Part shown: piece after piece, positions 1-6,781 of the stretch
Position numbering within the stretch: position 1 is the first letter of the stretch
Layout of the letters: every line of letters begins with the position of its first letter
DNA from: an uncultured Eubacteriales bacterium
Lineage (GTDB): Bacteria; Bacillota; Clostridia; Oscillospirales; Oscillospiraceae
Direction: 5' to 3'
Length of the DNA stretch: 12,136 bases
Assembly: GCA_900549865.1 (NCBI GenBank)
Contig: URPU01000072.1
Span: forward strand, 1 to 12,136
The notes under the pieces: model-generated
Told to the model about the DNA's origin: nothing
The model's database searches: none
What the model saw: the letters and a program-made list of their open reading frames with translations, nothing else
Made by a program: the position numbers and the translations under genes

Positions 1-557
1 CCTCCATCATGCCCCAGAAGAAGAACCCCGATGTGGCCGAGCTGGTGCGGGGCAAGACCGGCCGGGTATACGGCGACCTGATGACCCTGCTGGCCATGAT
101 GAAGTCCCTCCCCCTGGCCTACAACAAGGACATGCAGGAGGACAAGGAGGCCCTGTTCGACGCCATCGACACGGTGGACATGTGCCTGCCCGTGTTCACG
201 GCCATGGTGGACACCATGAAAGTGCTGCCCCAGAACATGTACAAGGCGGCCACCGGCGGCTTTATCAACGCCACCGACTGCGCCGACTATCTGGCCAAGA
301 AGGGGATGCCCTTCCGCCAGGCCTACACCATCGTGGGCAAGCTGGTGAACCACTGTATCCAGACCGGTCAGACTCTGGACACCCTGCCCCTGGAGGAGTA
401 CCGGTCCATCTCCCCCCTGTTCGGCGAGGACGTATATGAGGCTCTGGCCCTGTCCGCCTGCGTCAACGGCCGGAAGGTCTTCGGCGGCCCCGCCAAGGAG
501 AGCGTACTGAAGCAGATCGGGATCATTGAGAGCTTTCTGGACAGTCTGAACAAATAA
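1..557 (+). CDS. argH: Argininosuccinate lyase, C-terminal part (5' end outside window)
   Basis: Argininosuccinate lyase splits argininosuccinate into arginine and fumarate, the last step of arginine biosynthesis, as a cytoplasmic homotetramer. The window opens inside the fumarate-lyase superfamily signature (S-I-M-P-Q-K-K-N-P-D, codons from position 3), the flexible loop that carries the catalytic serine. The following helices (K-DMQEDKE-LFD, then A-T-GF--ATD-ADYLA-KG-PFR-A) are characteristic of ArgH rather than of fumarase or adenylosuccinate lyase. About 184 residues remain of a protein usually near 460, so roughly the first 60 percent lies upstream. It ends with TAA six bases before a strong terminator, so it is the last gene of its transcript. 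Codon use (CTG, GCC, GGC, ATC) looks more uniform than in the sugar locus to the right. The family call is secure. Confidence 0.96.
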   Translation, partial: SIMPQKKNPDVAELVRGKTGRVYGDLMTLLAMMKSLPLAYNKDMQEDKEALFDAIDTVDMCLPVFTAMVDTMKVLPQNMYKAATGGFINATDCADYLAKKGMPFRQAYTIVGKLVNHCIQTGQTLDTLPLEEYRSISPLFGEDVYEALALSACVNGRKVFGGPAKESVLKQIGIIESFLDSLNK

Positions 558-562
558 AAATG

Positions 563-595
563 CCCTCCCGTTCCTGAGAACGGGAGGGTATTTTT
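563..595. terminator. Bidirectional intrinsic terminator between argH and the convergent membrane-protein gene
   Basis: A perfect 11-bp stem (CCCTCCCGTTC at 563-573 with GAACGGGAGGG at 578-588) closes a CTGA tetraloop. It is followed on the plus strand by TATTTTT and preceded by AATAAAAAT, which reads as a U tract on the minus strand. It can therefore end transcription of argH and of the opposing gene whose stop codon is at 594-596. Confidence 0.95.
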
Positions 596-932
596 ATCCT
601 TCTGTGCGCAGGGATCTCACCGCCATGCCCCAGCACAGCAGGGCCAGCAGGGGGAACAGCGCCCCGACGTATCTCCCCCGGGTGCAGCACCAGATCCCGA
701 ACCACAGGCAGTAGACCATACAGGGCGCGTACAGCAGGGGCAGACAATTTTGCTTTCCTCTCCTCTCCAGCAGACGGGCCAGGGGCATGGCGGCCACGGT
801 GAACATCACAGACAGCCTGACCACAATTGCCTCCGGCCCCGTGGATGAAGAAAAACAGAGCAGGTAAAACACCGCAACGGCCCACACCAGGCCGTCCAGA
901 AGCAGCAGCCAGACATTCAGCTTACGCGGCAT
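594..932 (-). CDS. Small hypothetical membrane protein (112 aa)
   Basis: I do not recognise a named family. The 112-residue product is strongly hydrophobic: likely membrane helices at about residues 7-26, 35-52, 63-82 and 87-105, separated by short basic stretches (RLLERRGK near 53-60, a C-terminal RSLRTEG), which fits a four-helix inner-membrane protein. The ATG at 930-932 is preceded by GTGAGGTG about eight bases upstream, a fair ribosome site, and by a good sigma-A-type promoter at 966-994. It is convergent with argH and shares its terminator. The start, stop, promoter and terminator together support a real gene; function is unknown. Confidence 0.72.
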   Translation of the reverse strand: MPRKLNVWLLLLDGLVWAVAVFYLLCFSSSTGPEAIVVRLSVMFTVAAMPLARLLERRGKQNCLPLLYAPCMVYCLWFGIWCCTRGRYVGALFPLLALLCWGMAVRSLRTEG

Positions 933-965
933 AGATCTTCACCTCACTGTTCTTTTTTCGCCCCC

Positions 966-994
966 ATTTTACCAAAGCGCACATTATTTTTCAA
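966..994 (-). promoter_or_regulatory. Sigma-A-type promoter for the small membrane-protein gene
   Basis: On the minus strand TTGAAA (989-994) and TAAAAT (966-971) are separated by exactly 17 bases. The predicted start lies about 27 bases upstream of the ATG at 932, in an AT-rich stretch unlike the surrounding coding DNA. Confidence 0.7.
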
Positions 995-1092
995 TCAGTT
1001 TTCCGCATTTTTGTCGTTTTTGTCTGTTCCGACTGTGCATCCCCCTGTCACACCCGTTTTGTAACCCTCTGTTCCCTATTTGCAATCAAATC

Positions 1093-1374
1093 TTAAGGAG
1101 TTCTTTCTTGAAATGCACCGGAGTTTATCAGCATCCGCCCAAGCCCTGCGACAGTCAGCGCGTTTATATAGTTGCCGATCTGCCACACGGCGGGGAGAGA
1201 GAACGGGTCCGTCAGAAGCTCATAGTTGGTCTTGAACGAGGATATGACCAGCCACAGCAACGGGAAAAGCGTATACGCGGCAAAGAATATGATAAGGAAC
1301 CAGCGGAAGAATATCAGCAGTCCGTGCTTCACGCTCTGCCACGGAGTCATATGGAGGGTGGCCTTGTTTTCCAT
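1093..1374 (-). pseudogene. Carbohydrate ABC transporter permease, MalG/AraQ type, truncated
   Basis: N-terminal 85 or so residues of the second inner-membrane permease of a CUT1-type sugar ABC importer. A basic start, one long hydrophobic helix (about 19-47, including YTLFPLLWLVISSFKTN, the family's usual first helix) and the periplasmic segment NYINAL--AGLGRMLINS are intact. After Ser85 (codon 1120-1122) the reading frame continues only as GAFQERTP and stops. A normal member is about 280 residues with six helices and a cytoplasmic EAA loop that contacts the ATPase; five helices and that loop are missing. The ATG overlaps the upstream permease stop (TGATG), with AAGGAGG eight bases before it; a GTG at 1375-1377 is an alternative start. 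The break near 1119 coincides with a change in sequence character. The product cannot be functional. Confidence 0.88.
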
Positions 1375-2276
1375 CACTGTTTCCTCCTTGGCTTTGCCGG
1401 TATGGTCTCGCTGCGCCCTTCAAAGAGCTTGCGGATGCAGATGATGAACAGTATGCCGACGACGATGAGGATGACAGCCGTGGCACTGGAGAGGCCATAG
1501 TTCGCGTCCTGCATCTTTTTATATAGGTATAGGACCATCGTCGAGGTCGTGTTCGCGGGCTGACCGTTGGTGAGCATATACACCTGCTCAAACTGACGCA
1601 GCCCCATAATGCTCGCAAGCGTGACGCAGGTGAGCAGAGAGGTCTTCTTGATGAGCGGAATGGTGATGTATATCGCCTGCTGGAAGTCGGACGCACCGTC
1701 GATGGTCGCCGCCTCGTAATAGCTCTGGTCGATGGTGGTGATGTCCGCCATCATTATGACCATGTAGTACCCGACATAGAACACCCAGTAGATGAGCACG
1801 GCAGGGAACGCCGTTTTCAGTCCGCCCAGCCAGTCGCAGGCGAGATGTCCCAGTCCGATGGCCTTCAGCAGCCCGTTCAGCAGACCGTAGTCGGCATTAT
1901 AAATGCCGCGCCACAGCATTGCCAGCGCGATGCCGGATATGACCTGCGGGAAAAAGTACACCGTGCGGAAGAACTTCCAGCCGCGCGGCTTGCGCGAGAG
2001 TATGATCGCCATGAGCATCGCCAGCGGCACCTGAATGCATGCCGCAGTGAACGCCCATATGACGTTGTTGACTATAGAGCGGATGAAAGCCTTGTCCTTG
2101 AACAGCAGGGCGAAGTTTTTCATCCCGTTGAAGCTCGGCGCGGAGATACCGTTCCATTTAAGGACGCTGACGGCAATAACGTACAGCACCGGTATCACGA
2201 AGAAAACGAGCATCATGACCAACGCCGGCGCCATAAACGCCGCCAGCGCGCGCCGGTCGGTTTTAGTTGGTTTCAT
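1374..2276 (-). CDS. Carbohydrate ABC transporter permease, MalF/UgpA type
   Basis: First inner-membrane permease of a CUT1 sugar importer, 300 residues with six predicted helices (about 12-36, 70-93, 104-124, 155-177, 210-226 and 265-282). The cytoplasmic EAA motif, which docks the ATPase, is complete: E188-A-A-T-I-D-G194, ending I-T-I-P207. I chose the ATG at 2274-2276 because AAGGAGGTGA lies just upstream; the frame stays open to 2348, but those 24 codons run through an intergenic hairpin and make no protein-like sequence. It follows the binding-protein gene by 135 bases and overlaps the next permease by one base, so it is co-translated with it. No ATPase gene is in the window; many Firmicutes CUT1 importers share a separately encoded MsmK-type ATPase, which I infer here. 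The sugar cannot be read from the sequence. Confidence 0.93.
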   Translation of the reverse strand: MKPTKTDRRALAAFMAPALVMMLVFFVIPVLYVIAVSVLKWNGISAPSFNGMKNFALLFKDKAFIRSIVNNVIWAFTAACIQVPLAMLMAIILSRKPRGWKFFRTVYFFPQVISGIALAMLWRGIYNADYGLLNGLLKAIGLGHLACDWLGGLKTAFPAVLIYWVFYVGYYMVIMMADITTIDQSYYEAATIDGASDFQQAIYITIPLIKKTSLLTCVTLASIMGLRQFEQVYMLTNGQPANTTSTMVLYLYKKMQDANYGLSSATAVILIVVGILFIICIRKLFEGRSETIPAKPRRKQ

Positions 2277-2287
2277 CGCGTCACCTC

Positions 2288-2336
2288 CTTGACTTATCAA
2301 AGCAGTCAATGTGCCGGACTGCTTTGATAAATCAAG
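2288..2336 (-). repeat. Long hairpin abutting the permease ribosome site
   Basis: TTATCAAAGCAGTC (2294-2307) is perfectly inverted at 2317-2330, with a 9-base loop. After one mismatch the pairing continues for five more (2288-2292 with 2332-2336), giving 19 pairs of 20. On the minus-strand transcript it sits between the binding-protein and permease genes, and its 3' arm overlaps the first bases of the AAGGAGG that starts the permease. There is no U tract, so it looks like a processing, stabilising or translation-control structure rather than a terminator. Confidence 0.75.
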
Positions 2337-2337
2337 A

Positions 2338-2370
2338 CCGCCGGGCAAGCCGGAAATGCCTGCCCGGCGG
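2338..2370 (-). terminator. GC-rich hairpin after the binding-protein gene (leaky terminator or mRNA 3' end)
   Basis: CCGCCGGGCA (2338-2347) is perfectly inverted at 2361-2370 with a 13-base loop. On the minus strand it lies 41 bases after the binding-protein stop, preceded by AAAAAT and followed by a poor U tract (TCTTGATTTATC). Such hairpins between a binding protein and its permeases usually raise the abundance of the upstream message; partial termination is inferred. Confidence 0.6.
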
Positions 2371-2411
2371 CGGGTGATTTTTACTTAAGTATCAATAAGT
2401 ATCAGATGATG

Positions 2412-3740
2412 TTACGCTGCGTTGTCGATAGCGGTCTGTAGCATATCGACGAAGCCCTGCTCATCGACCTGACCGAGAACGAGGGAGGAGACAGCCGCCG
2501 GGAACTCCGTGGAGAACGCCGTCGGGAAAGCGCCGTTGACGTGCAGGATGGTGTAGCTGGCGTTGTTGGCTATCTCGGTGAACTTCTGGGAGATCTCGTT
2601 GGTCTCGGGAGACGGGGTGTACTTGACGAAGAACATCGCGCCGGAGGACAGCGCCCACTCGGACACGCGCTCAGGCTCGGAGATGTACTGCAGGAACTTC
2701 ACAACTGCGGCTTCCTTTGCGGGGTCGTCCTGCTTTGCGCAGGCGAGGAAGCCCTGCACGGTGGTCACGAGACCGGCCGCAACGCCCTTGCCGCCGTCAT
2801 ACACGGGGTTAGTGGCAACGTCGCAGACCTCGTTAAGGCCGCCGTTCTCTTCCTTGTAGAAGTTGGCGATCCACCACGGGCCGTTGAGGTAAAGGGCAGT
2901 GTCGCGGTTGAGGAAGTGACCGTTGACGTCGGAGGCCGTCGCGGAGACAGCGCCGTCGAACGTGTAGTCATACATCTGCTTGAGCACGCCTGCCGCCTCG
3001 ACGAACGCGGGGTCGCTCAGGCCGTTGGCATAGACGTCCTTGCCGCCGATGGCCTCAACGATGAGGGAGTACCACAGCATGGAGGTCCAGGCGTTGTCGC
3101 CCGCCATCTGACCGACGGCGTTGTAACCGGCAGCCTTGATGTCGGCAAACATCTGGAACATTTCGTCATAGGTGGTGGGGAAGGTCTCCCAGCCGGCAGC
3201 GGCGAGGATGTCCTTGTTGTAGACGATGGGGAAGATGGCGCTCTCAAAGGGGAGAATGTAGGTCTTGCCGTCAACGCTCCACGCGTCGAAGCAGCCGTCA
3301 GTGAAGTTTTCACCCCAGCCGTCGGCGAGGTAGGAGGTCAGATCCATGAACTTGCCGGATTCCTGATACGCCTGAATGTCGAAGGTGGTGTCGAGGATGC
3401 AGATGTCGGGCGCGGAGCCGGTGGTGATGGTGGTGCGGATCTTGTCGCGGTATGCCTGATAGTCGGTCTGCTCTTCGATGACGACCTTGATGGAACCGGC
3501 GTTCTCGGCGTTGAAGTCCTCAACCATCTGTGCAAGGTAGGCGGCCTTGGAGTCGGTGCCGACCCAGATGCAGGGGAAGTTGATGACTATCTCGCCCGCG
3601 GGGGAGGCTTCGGCGGGGGCCTCGGTCTGTGCGTCGCTCTGTGCGGGCTGCGTCGTGGCGGCGCTGCTGCCGCAGGCGGCGAGAGAGAAGCACATCGCAA
3701 GTGCGAGGATGAGGACTAACAGTCTCTGCGCTTTTTTCAT
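2412..3740 (-). CDS. Extracellular sugar-binding lipoprotein of an ABC importer
   Basis: Solute-binding protein (SBP_bac_1/SBP_bac_8 type) that captures the sugar outside the cell and hands it to the permeases. The 442-residue product begins MKKAQRLL with a hydrophobic helix and the lipobox L-A-A-C, so Cys23 would be lipidated and anchor the mature protein. A low-complexity Ala/Gln/Pro/Glu linker (about 24-48) precedes the binding fold, which starts near I51. Hallmarks of the family are INFPCIWVG, VEDFNAEN, TTGSAPDICILDTT, YNKDILAAAGWETFPTTYDEM and LNGPWWIANF. AAAAGGAGA lies about seven bases before the ATG. A promoter (3830-3858) and a palindromic operator (3772-3792) precede it, so this is probably the first gene of an SBP-permease-permease transcript. 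Sulfosugar glycoside as ligand is inferred only from the adjacent glycosidase. Confidence 0.93.
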   Translation of the reverse strand: MKKAQRLLVLILALAMCFSLAACGSSAATTQPAQSDAQTEAPAEASPAGEIVINFPCIWVGTDSKAAYLAQMVEDFNAENAGSIKVVIEEQTDYQAYRDKIRTTITTGSAPDICILDTTFDIQAYQESGKFMDLTSYLADGWGENFTDGCFDAWSVDGKTYILPFESAIFPIVYNKDILAAAGWETFPTTYDEMFQMFADIKAAGYNAVGQMAGDNAWTSMLWYSLIVEAIGGKDVYANGLSDPAFVEAAGVLKQMYDYTFDGAVSATASDVNGHFLNRDTALYLNGPWWIANFYKEENGGLNEVCDVATNPVYDGGKGVAAGLVTTVQGFLACAKQDDPAKEAAVVKFLQYISEPERVSEWALSSGAMFFVKYTPSPETNEISQKFTEIANNASYTILHVNGAFPTAFSTEFPAAVSSLVLGQVDEQGFVDMLQTAIDNAA

Positions 3741-3771
3741 TTCGTGTCTCCTTTTGTCATTTGATTTAATT

Positions 3772-3792
3772 TTAATTAACAGCGTTAATTAA
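3772..3792. promoter_or_regulatory. Palindromic operator A in the binding-protein leader
   Basis: TTAATTAAC (3772-3780), AGC, GTTAATTAA (3784-3792): a perfect 9-bp inverted repeat. Positions 3776-3792 match the site at 6746-6762 (opposite orientation) at 16 of 17 positions. It lies about 30-50 bases downstream of the predicted transcription start and about 32 bases before the ATG, where a bound repressor would block elongation. The regulator is not in the window; LacI or GntR type is a guess from the palindrome. Confidence 0.7.
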
Positions 3793-3829
3793 CTTGCCAC
3801 AAAAAAATCCATGTACTGGCACTGGTATT

Positions 3830-3858
3830 ATTATAATGGCCGCCGCGCGATTTGTAAA
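3830..3858 (-). promoter_or_regulatory. Sigma-A-type promoter for the binding-protein/permease operon
   Basis: On the minus strand TTTACA (3853-3858), a 17-base spacer and a consensus TATAAT (3830-3835). It would give a leader of about 80 bases containing operator A. The spacer is very GC-rich, which may weaken it without an activator. Confidence 0.8.
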
Positions 3859-3992
3859 GCATCTATAACTGTCGCAAGTGTAGATTTTTGCGCGGCGTTT
3901 TTGTGCAGTTCGCCCATTTGACACTCACGCACAACCATATCATGGCAAAACATTAGGACAATTAACGGTATCTTTGCGTTTTTGTACAATAT
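3859..3992. other. Noncoding spacer between the GH31 gene and the binding-protein promoter
   Basis: No credible gene on either strand. An open frame on the minus strand (3831-4199) crosses the GH31 tail and is a shadow. The stretch holds a near-identical 12-base direct repeat, GCGTTTTTGTGC at 3895-3906 and GCGTTTTTGTAC at 3976-3987, starting 81 bases apart. Being just upstream of the binding-protein promoter, the repeats could be activator sites, but this is weak. Confidence 0.4.
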
Positions 3993-4025
3993 GCCGCGTC
4001 TGTCCGTGCGTGGGGCAGACGCGGC
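3993..4025 (-). terminator. Stem-loop downstream of the sulfoquinovosidase gene
   Basis: GCCGCGTCTG (3993-4002) and CAGACGCGGC (4016-4025) form a perfect 10-bp stem with a 13-base loop, starting 17 bases after the GH31 stop on the minus strand. What follows (ATATTGTACAAAAACG) is a poor U tract, so termination may be partial. The next gene has its own promoter, which fits an operon end here. Confidence 0.6.
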
Positions 4026-4042
4026 GTGAGGAGAGAGAAATA

Positions 4043-6049
4043 TCAAACGCGGTTTGCGGAAATGCTCTCGAAAAGTTCGGAAAAGCGCTCGCTGAGGTAA
4101 AATACGGGCGGCTCTCCCAACGGCGCGGGAACGCACGCCTCTCCGCCGGAGAAGCGCTCTCCCGTCCACAGGTGCACCCACTCGCCCTCGGGCAGCCACA
4201 CGCGCCGCTCATCCGCGCCCGGCACGACGACGGGCGCGACAAGCACCTCGTCGCCCAGCATGTAGCTGTACGCCTCGCGGTCGTAGGCGCGCTCTTCATG
4301 CGGCGCATCAAGAAACAGCGGGCGCATGACGGGCAGGCCGCACTCGGAATTCTGCTTCATGCAGTGCTTGATATACGGCAGCAGCGCCGTGTGGATGTGT
4401 GACAGGTGCGACGCGCGCGTAATTATTTCACGGCTTGAATAAAGTTGAACATTGTCGTCTGGGCGGTTGCCCTCGTGCGTGCGCATGACGGGTGTGAAGC
4501 AGGTGAATTCCAGCCAGCGCAGCAGAAGCTCCTCGTCGCGGTGCAGGCCGTACAGCGTCGTGTACCCGCCCGCGTCGCAGGTGTGCAGGCCGAAGCCGCT
4601 CATCCCCGCCGTCAGCGCGGAGGTTATCACAGACGGCAGACCGTCGTCCGCCGACCAGTCAACGCACTGGTCGCCCGCCCACAGGAGCGTTGAATACCCC
4701 TGACAGCCCGCGGCACCGGCGCGCATGAAGAACACGCACTCGCCCAGAAGCCCGCTTTCCTCCACGGCCTCGCGGTTGCACTTTGCCCACAGCAGCGGCC
4801 ACTTGTTGTGCATCTCCATCCCGCTTCCGCCGTGGCAGACACAGTCGGCGGGGAGGTATTCGCCGAAATCCGCCATCCACCCGCGAAAGCCCAGCCCGAT
4901 AAGGTTGGTTTTTATCACGTTTTTGTACCATTCAAACGCCGCGGGCAGCGTCAGATCCACCACGCCGCAGTCGTATTCGCCGAAGTCAAAGAGATAATCC
5001 CCGCCGTCCGGCCTCTTCACGAAATAGCCCTTGCTGCGCGCCTCATTGAACAGCACGCCGCCCTCGACAAGATACGGGTTGATGTAGCCCATCCAGCGCG
5101 TGCCGGGGTCGGCGGCAATGACCTTGTCAAGTCCGGGATAGGATCTTTCATCCCAGCGCCAGTCCCATTGCAGCCGCTTGCCGAAGGAGGTTATGCGCCG
5201 CCCCTCCCAGTCCTGTATCCACACGGCTGATACGTCCATTCCGCCCTCGCGGCAGCGGTCGAGAAGCTCCGTGGCGCGCTGTGTGCCGCCCTGCACGCCC
5301 AGCCATATTCCGCGCAGCGCCCAATCGGGCAGCACCGGCTGGCGGCCGAGGAGCGCGGATAGCGCGCACAGAAGCTCCCTGTAGCTGTCGGCGGCGCAGA
5401 GGACGAGCGAGAACGCGCCCGCCCACAGACCTATCTCGTGAAAGTCCGCCGCGCGGAAGTCCAGCTCGGAATACTCATAGTTTTCGAGATGTGCCCAGTA
5501 CATGCGGGAGGAGACGAAGGTCGGCTGCGGGAAGAAAGTGGTGTGGTAATCTCCGCCCCCGCCGTCGTTCGCGTCGGCAAGGCGCGTCGTCTCGGTCAGC
5601 TTGTTTCTGCCGACGCCCTGCTCGCGCGTCCATATCGGGAAGAGCCGTCCACGCATATCCAGCGCGGAAAACTGCTCGCCGCCGCCGGTGACGTGTTCGC
5701 CCTCATCCGCGCACAGACGCAGCCAGATGCGGTTGATGCTCTTATCGCCGCACTCACCGCGCAGGCGCAGAAGCCCGCCCTCGCGCGTGATGTGCACGGT
5801 CAGCGCGCCGCCCATGTCCGGGTGCGTGAAGGTCAGCGCGCCGCCCTCCGCCGCCGTGAGGCGCAGTGCGAAGCGCTCCGACACGCGGTCGTTCACGTTG
5901 AAATTGCCGCGGTACATGCTGATGCTCTCCTTGCCGCGCCCGGCGAATACCGCGGGGCACTCCGGCGTGTGCAGCAGAAGGTCCTTCCCGCCGATCGCCA
6001 GCCGAAGCGCGGGCACGGCCGCTGTGCACTCAATGTTTTTCACTGTCAT
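4043..6049 (-). CDS. yihQ: GH31 sulfoquinovosidase (YihQ type)
   Basis: Retaining alpha-glycosidase of family GH31, predicted to release sulfoquinovose from sulfoquinovosyl glycerol or related sulfolipid fragments. The product is 668 residues. The nucleophile is D394 in GWMADFGEYLP and the acid/base is D460 in WAGDQ. The sulfosugar-recognition residues of E. coli YihQ (recalled: Q262, Q288, R301, W304, Y508) all have counterparts at consistent spacing: Q253 (GVQGGT), Q279 (IQDW), R292 and W295 (SFGKRLQW), Y496 (DAGGYTTL). General alpha-glucosidases and xylosidases lack the KRxxW signature. There is no signal peptide, so it acts in the cytoplasm on imported glycoside. I chose the ATG at 6047-6049, with CGGAGG upstream, rather than an in-frame ATG at 6094 that adds 15 poor residues. 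It follows the DUF624 gene by 48 bases. Substrate assignment rests on motif reading, not on alignment software. Confidence 0.87.
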   Translation of the reverse strand: MTVKNIECTAAVPALRLAIGGKDLLLHTPECPAVFAGRGKESISMYRGNFNVNDRVSERFALRLTAAEGGALTFTHPDMGGALTVHITREGGLLRLRGECGDKSINRIWLRLCADEGEHVTGGGEQFSALDMRGRLFPIWTREQGVGRNKLTETTRLADANDGGGGDYHTTFFPQPTFVSSRMYWAHLENYEYSELDFRAADFHEIGLWAGAFSLVLCAADSYRELLCALSALLGRQPVLPDWALRGIWLGVQGGTQRATELLDRCREGGMDVSAVWIQDWEGRRITSFGKRLQWDWRWDERSYPGLDKVIAADPGTRWMGYINPYLVEGGVLFNEARSKGYFVKRPDGGDYLFDFGEYDCGVVDLTLPAAFEWYKNVIKTNLIGLGFRGWMADFGEYLPADCVCHGGSGMEMHNKWPLLWAKCNREAVEESGLLGECVFFMRAGAAGCQGYSTLLWAGDQCVDWSADDGLPSVITSALTAGMSGFGLHTCDAGGYTTLYGLHRDEELLLRWLEFTCFTPVMRTHEGNRPDDNVQLYSSREIITRASHLSHIHTALLPYIKHCMKQNSECGLPVMRPLFLDAPHEERAYDREAYSYMLGDEVLVAPVVVPGADERRVWLPEGEWVHLWTGERFSGGEACVPAPLGEPPVFYLSERFSELFESISANRV

Positions 6050-6097
6050 AGAGCCAGTCCTCCGTTTATGGTTTATATATTTTGTATGTAACACATA

Positions 6098-6718
6098 TCA
6101 CTCGTTGTACCATGCGTCGCCGCTCTCGCTGTCCTGCTCCGCCGTGTACTCGCGGAACACCGGCTCGATAACAAGGCTCATCAGCATGCACACCGCGCCC
6201 GGCAGAAGCGGCAGAAGCAACGGCGTGAGGTAGACTATAACACCCGCCGCGATAAGCACGGCTGCCAGCGCCGCAGACCGCCCGATGTGCCGCAGCGTCA
6301 GCCACCCAACGAATTTGAAGCTGCCCCCAACGCTGTTTGAAAACCGCGAGATATACGCGAACATCCACGGCAGACTCAGCAGCGCGGGAAGGAAGAATAC
6401 CCACCGCAGAATGCCCAGAACGCCGCCGCCGAGTCCGGCCGCGCCGATGGCGTAAGCGTCCAGCGCGACTAATACGGTGTAGGCGATGTAGATGAGCCAT
6501 GTAAGCGTGCTCTGGCGAAGCTCACGCCGGAAGGCGGAGAAGAAAACGCCTGTCAGCCGCCCGCGCTCATGCCGCACGCACTTGACCACGGAGTAGTACA
6601 GCGCCGTGCTTGCCGCGCCCAGCGTTATTACGGGCAATGAACAAATTAGCCAGTACAGGCCCACAAGTATCATGTCTATAAGGCGCGATACGGCGCTTCC
6701 GATACGCGATTTCTCCAT
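6098..6718 (-). CDS. DUF624 (YesL-like) membrane protein
   Basis: A 206-residue integral membrane protein of the DUF624/YesL family, which in Firmicutes typically sits in operons for uptake and degradation of plant or host glycans; its biochemical role is unknown. The family opening is recognisable: a short basic N-terminus, R-L-I-D-M-I--GLYWLICSLPVITLGAASTALYY and then a charged loop. About five helices are predicted (13-36, 73-93, 98-120, 150-166, 168-186), with an acidic C-terminal tail. I chose the ATG at 6716-6718; a GTG at 6725-6727 would add three codons but leaves too little room after AAAGGA. It is first in a transcript with the sulfoquinovosidase gene and is driven by a promoter overlapped by operator B. 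Confidence 0.87.
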   Translation of the reverse strand: MEKSRIGSAVSRLIDMILVGLYWLICSLPVITLGAASTALYYSVVKCVRHERGRLTGVFFSAFRRELRQSTLTWLIYIAYTVLVALDAYAIGAAGLGGGVLGILRWVFFLPALLSLPWMFAYISRFSNSVGGSFKFVGWLTLRHIGRSAALAAVLIAAGVIVYLTPLLLPLLPGAVCMLMSLVIEPVFREYTAEQDSESGDAWYNE

Positions 6719-6742
6719 AATCAGCACGTCCTTTCTGAAAAC

Positions 6743-6771
6743 AGTTTAATTCACGCTGTTAAAAAAGTCAA
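6743..6771 (-). promoter_or_regulatory. Promoter for the DUF624-GH31 operon
   Basis: On the minus strand TTGACT (6766-6771), a 17-base spacer and TAAACT (6743-6748). Operator B (6746-6762) covers most of the spacer and half of the -10 element, a classic position for a repressor. Its -35 is only 10 bases from the -35 of the opposite promoter. Confidence 0.65.
6746..6762. promoter_or_regulatory. Operator B in the divergent intergenic region
   Basis: TTAATTCACGCTGTTAA on the plus strand; its reverse complement matches operator A (3776-3792) at 16 of 17 positions, differing only T to G. It is a less perfect palindrome than A. A 16/17 match in front of two operons of one locus is unlikely by chance. 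The cognate regulator is not encoded in the window. Confidence 0.68.
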
Positions 6772-6781
6772 TGATTCATTA

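Noticed and set aside
2541..3719. 392-codon open frame on the plus strand opposite the binding-protein gene
   Set aside because: The minus-strand frame has a lipoprotein signal, family motifs and a ribosome site; the plus-strand product is Gly/Val/Glu-rich with no motif and is a product of GC-rich antisense codons.
3831..4199. Minus-strand frame running from the GH31 tail through the intergenic region
   Set aside because: The first part is an out-of-frame reading of GH31 and the rest crosses a hairpin and a promoter; there is no start signal. I considered a regulator but found no helix-turn-helix pattern.
4043..6049. Ordinary alpha-glucosidase or alpha-xylosidase assignment for the first GH31
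   Set aside because: The KRxxW signature, IQDW glutamine and GGYTTL tyrosine fit the sulfoquinovosidase set much better.
5438..6091. 217-codon open frame on the plus strand inside the sulfoquinovosidase gene
   Set aside because: Shadow of the GH31 frame, with Arg/Ala-rich low-information sequence.
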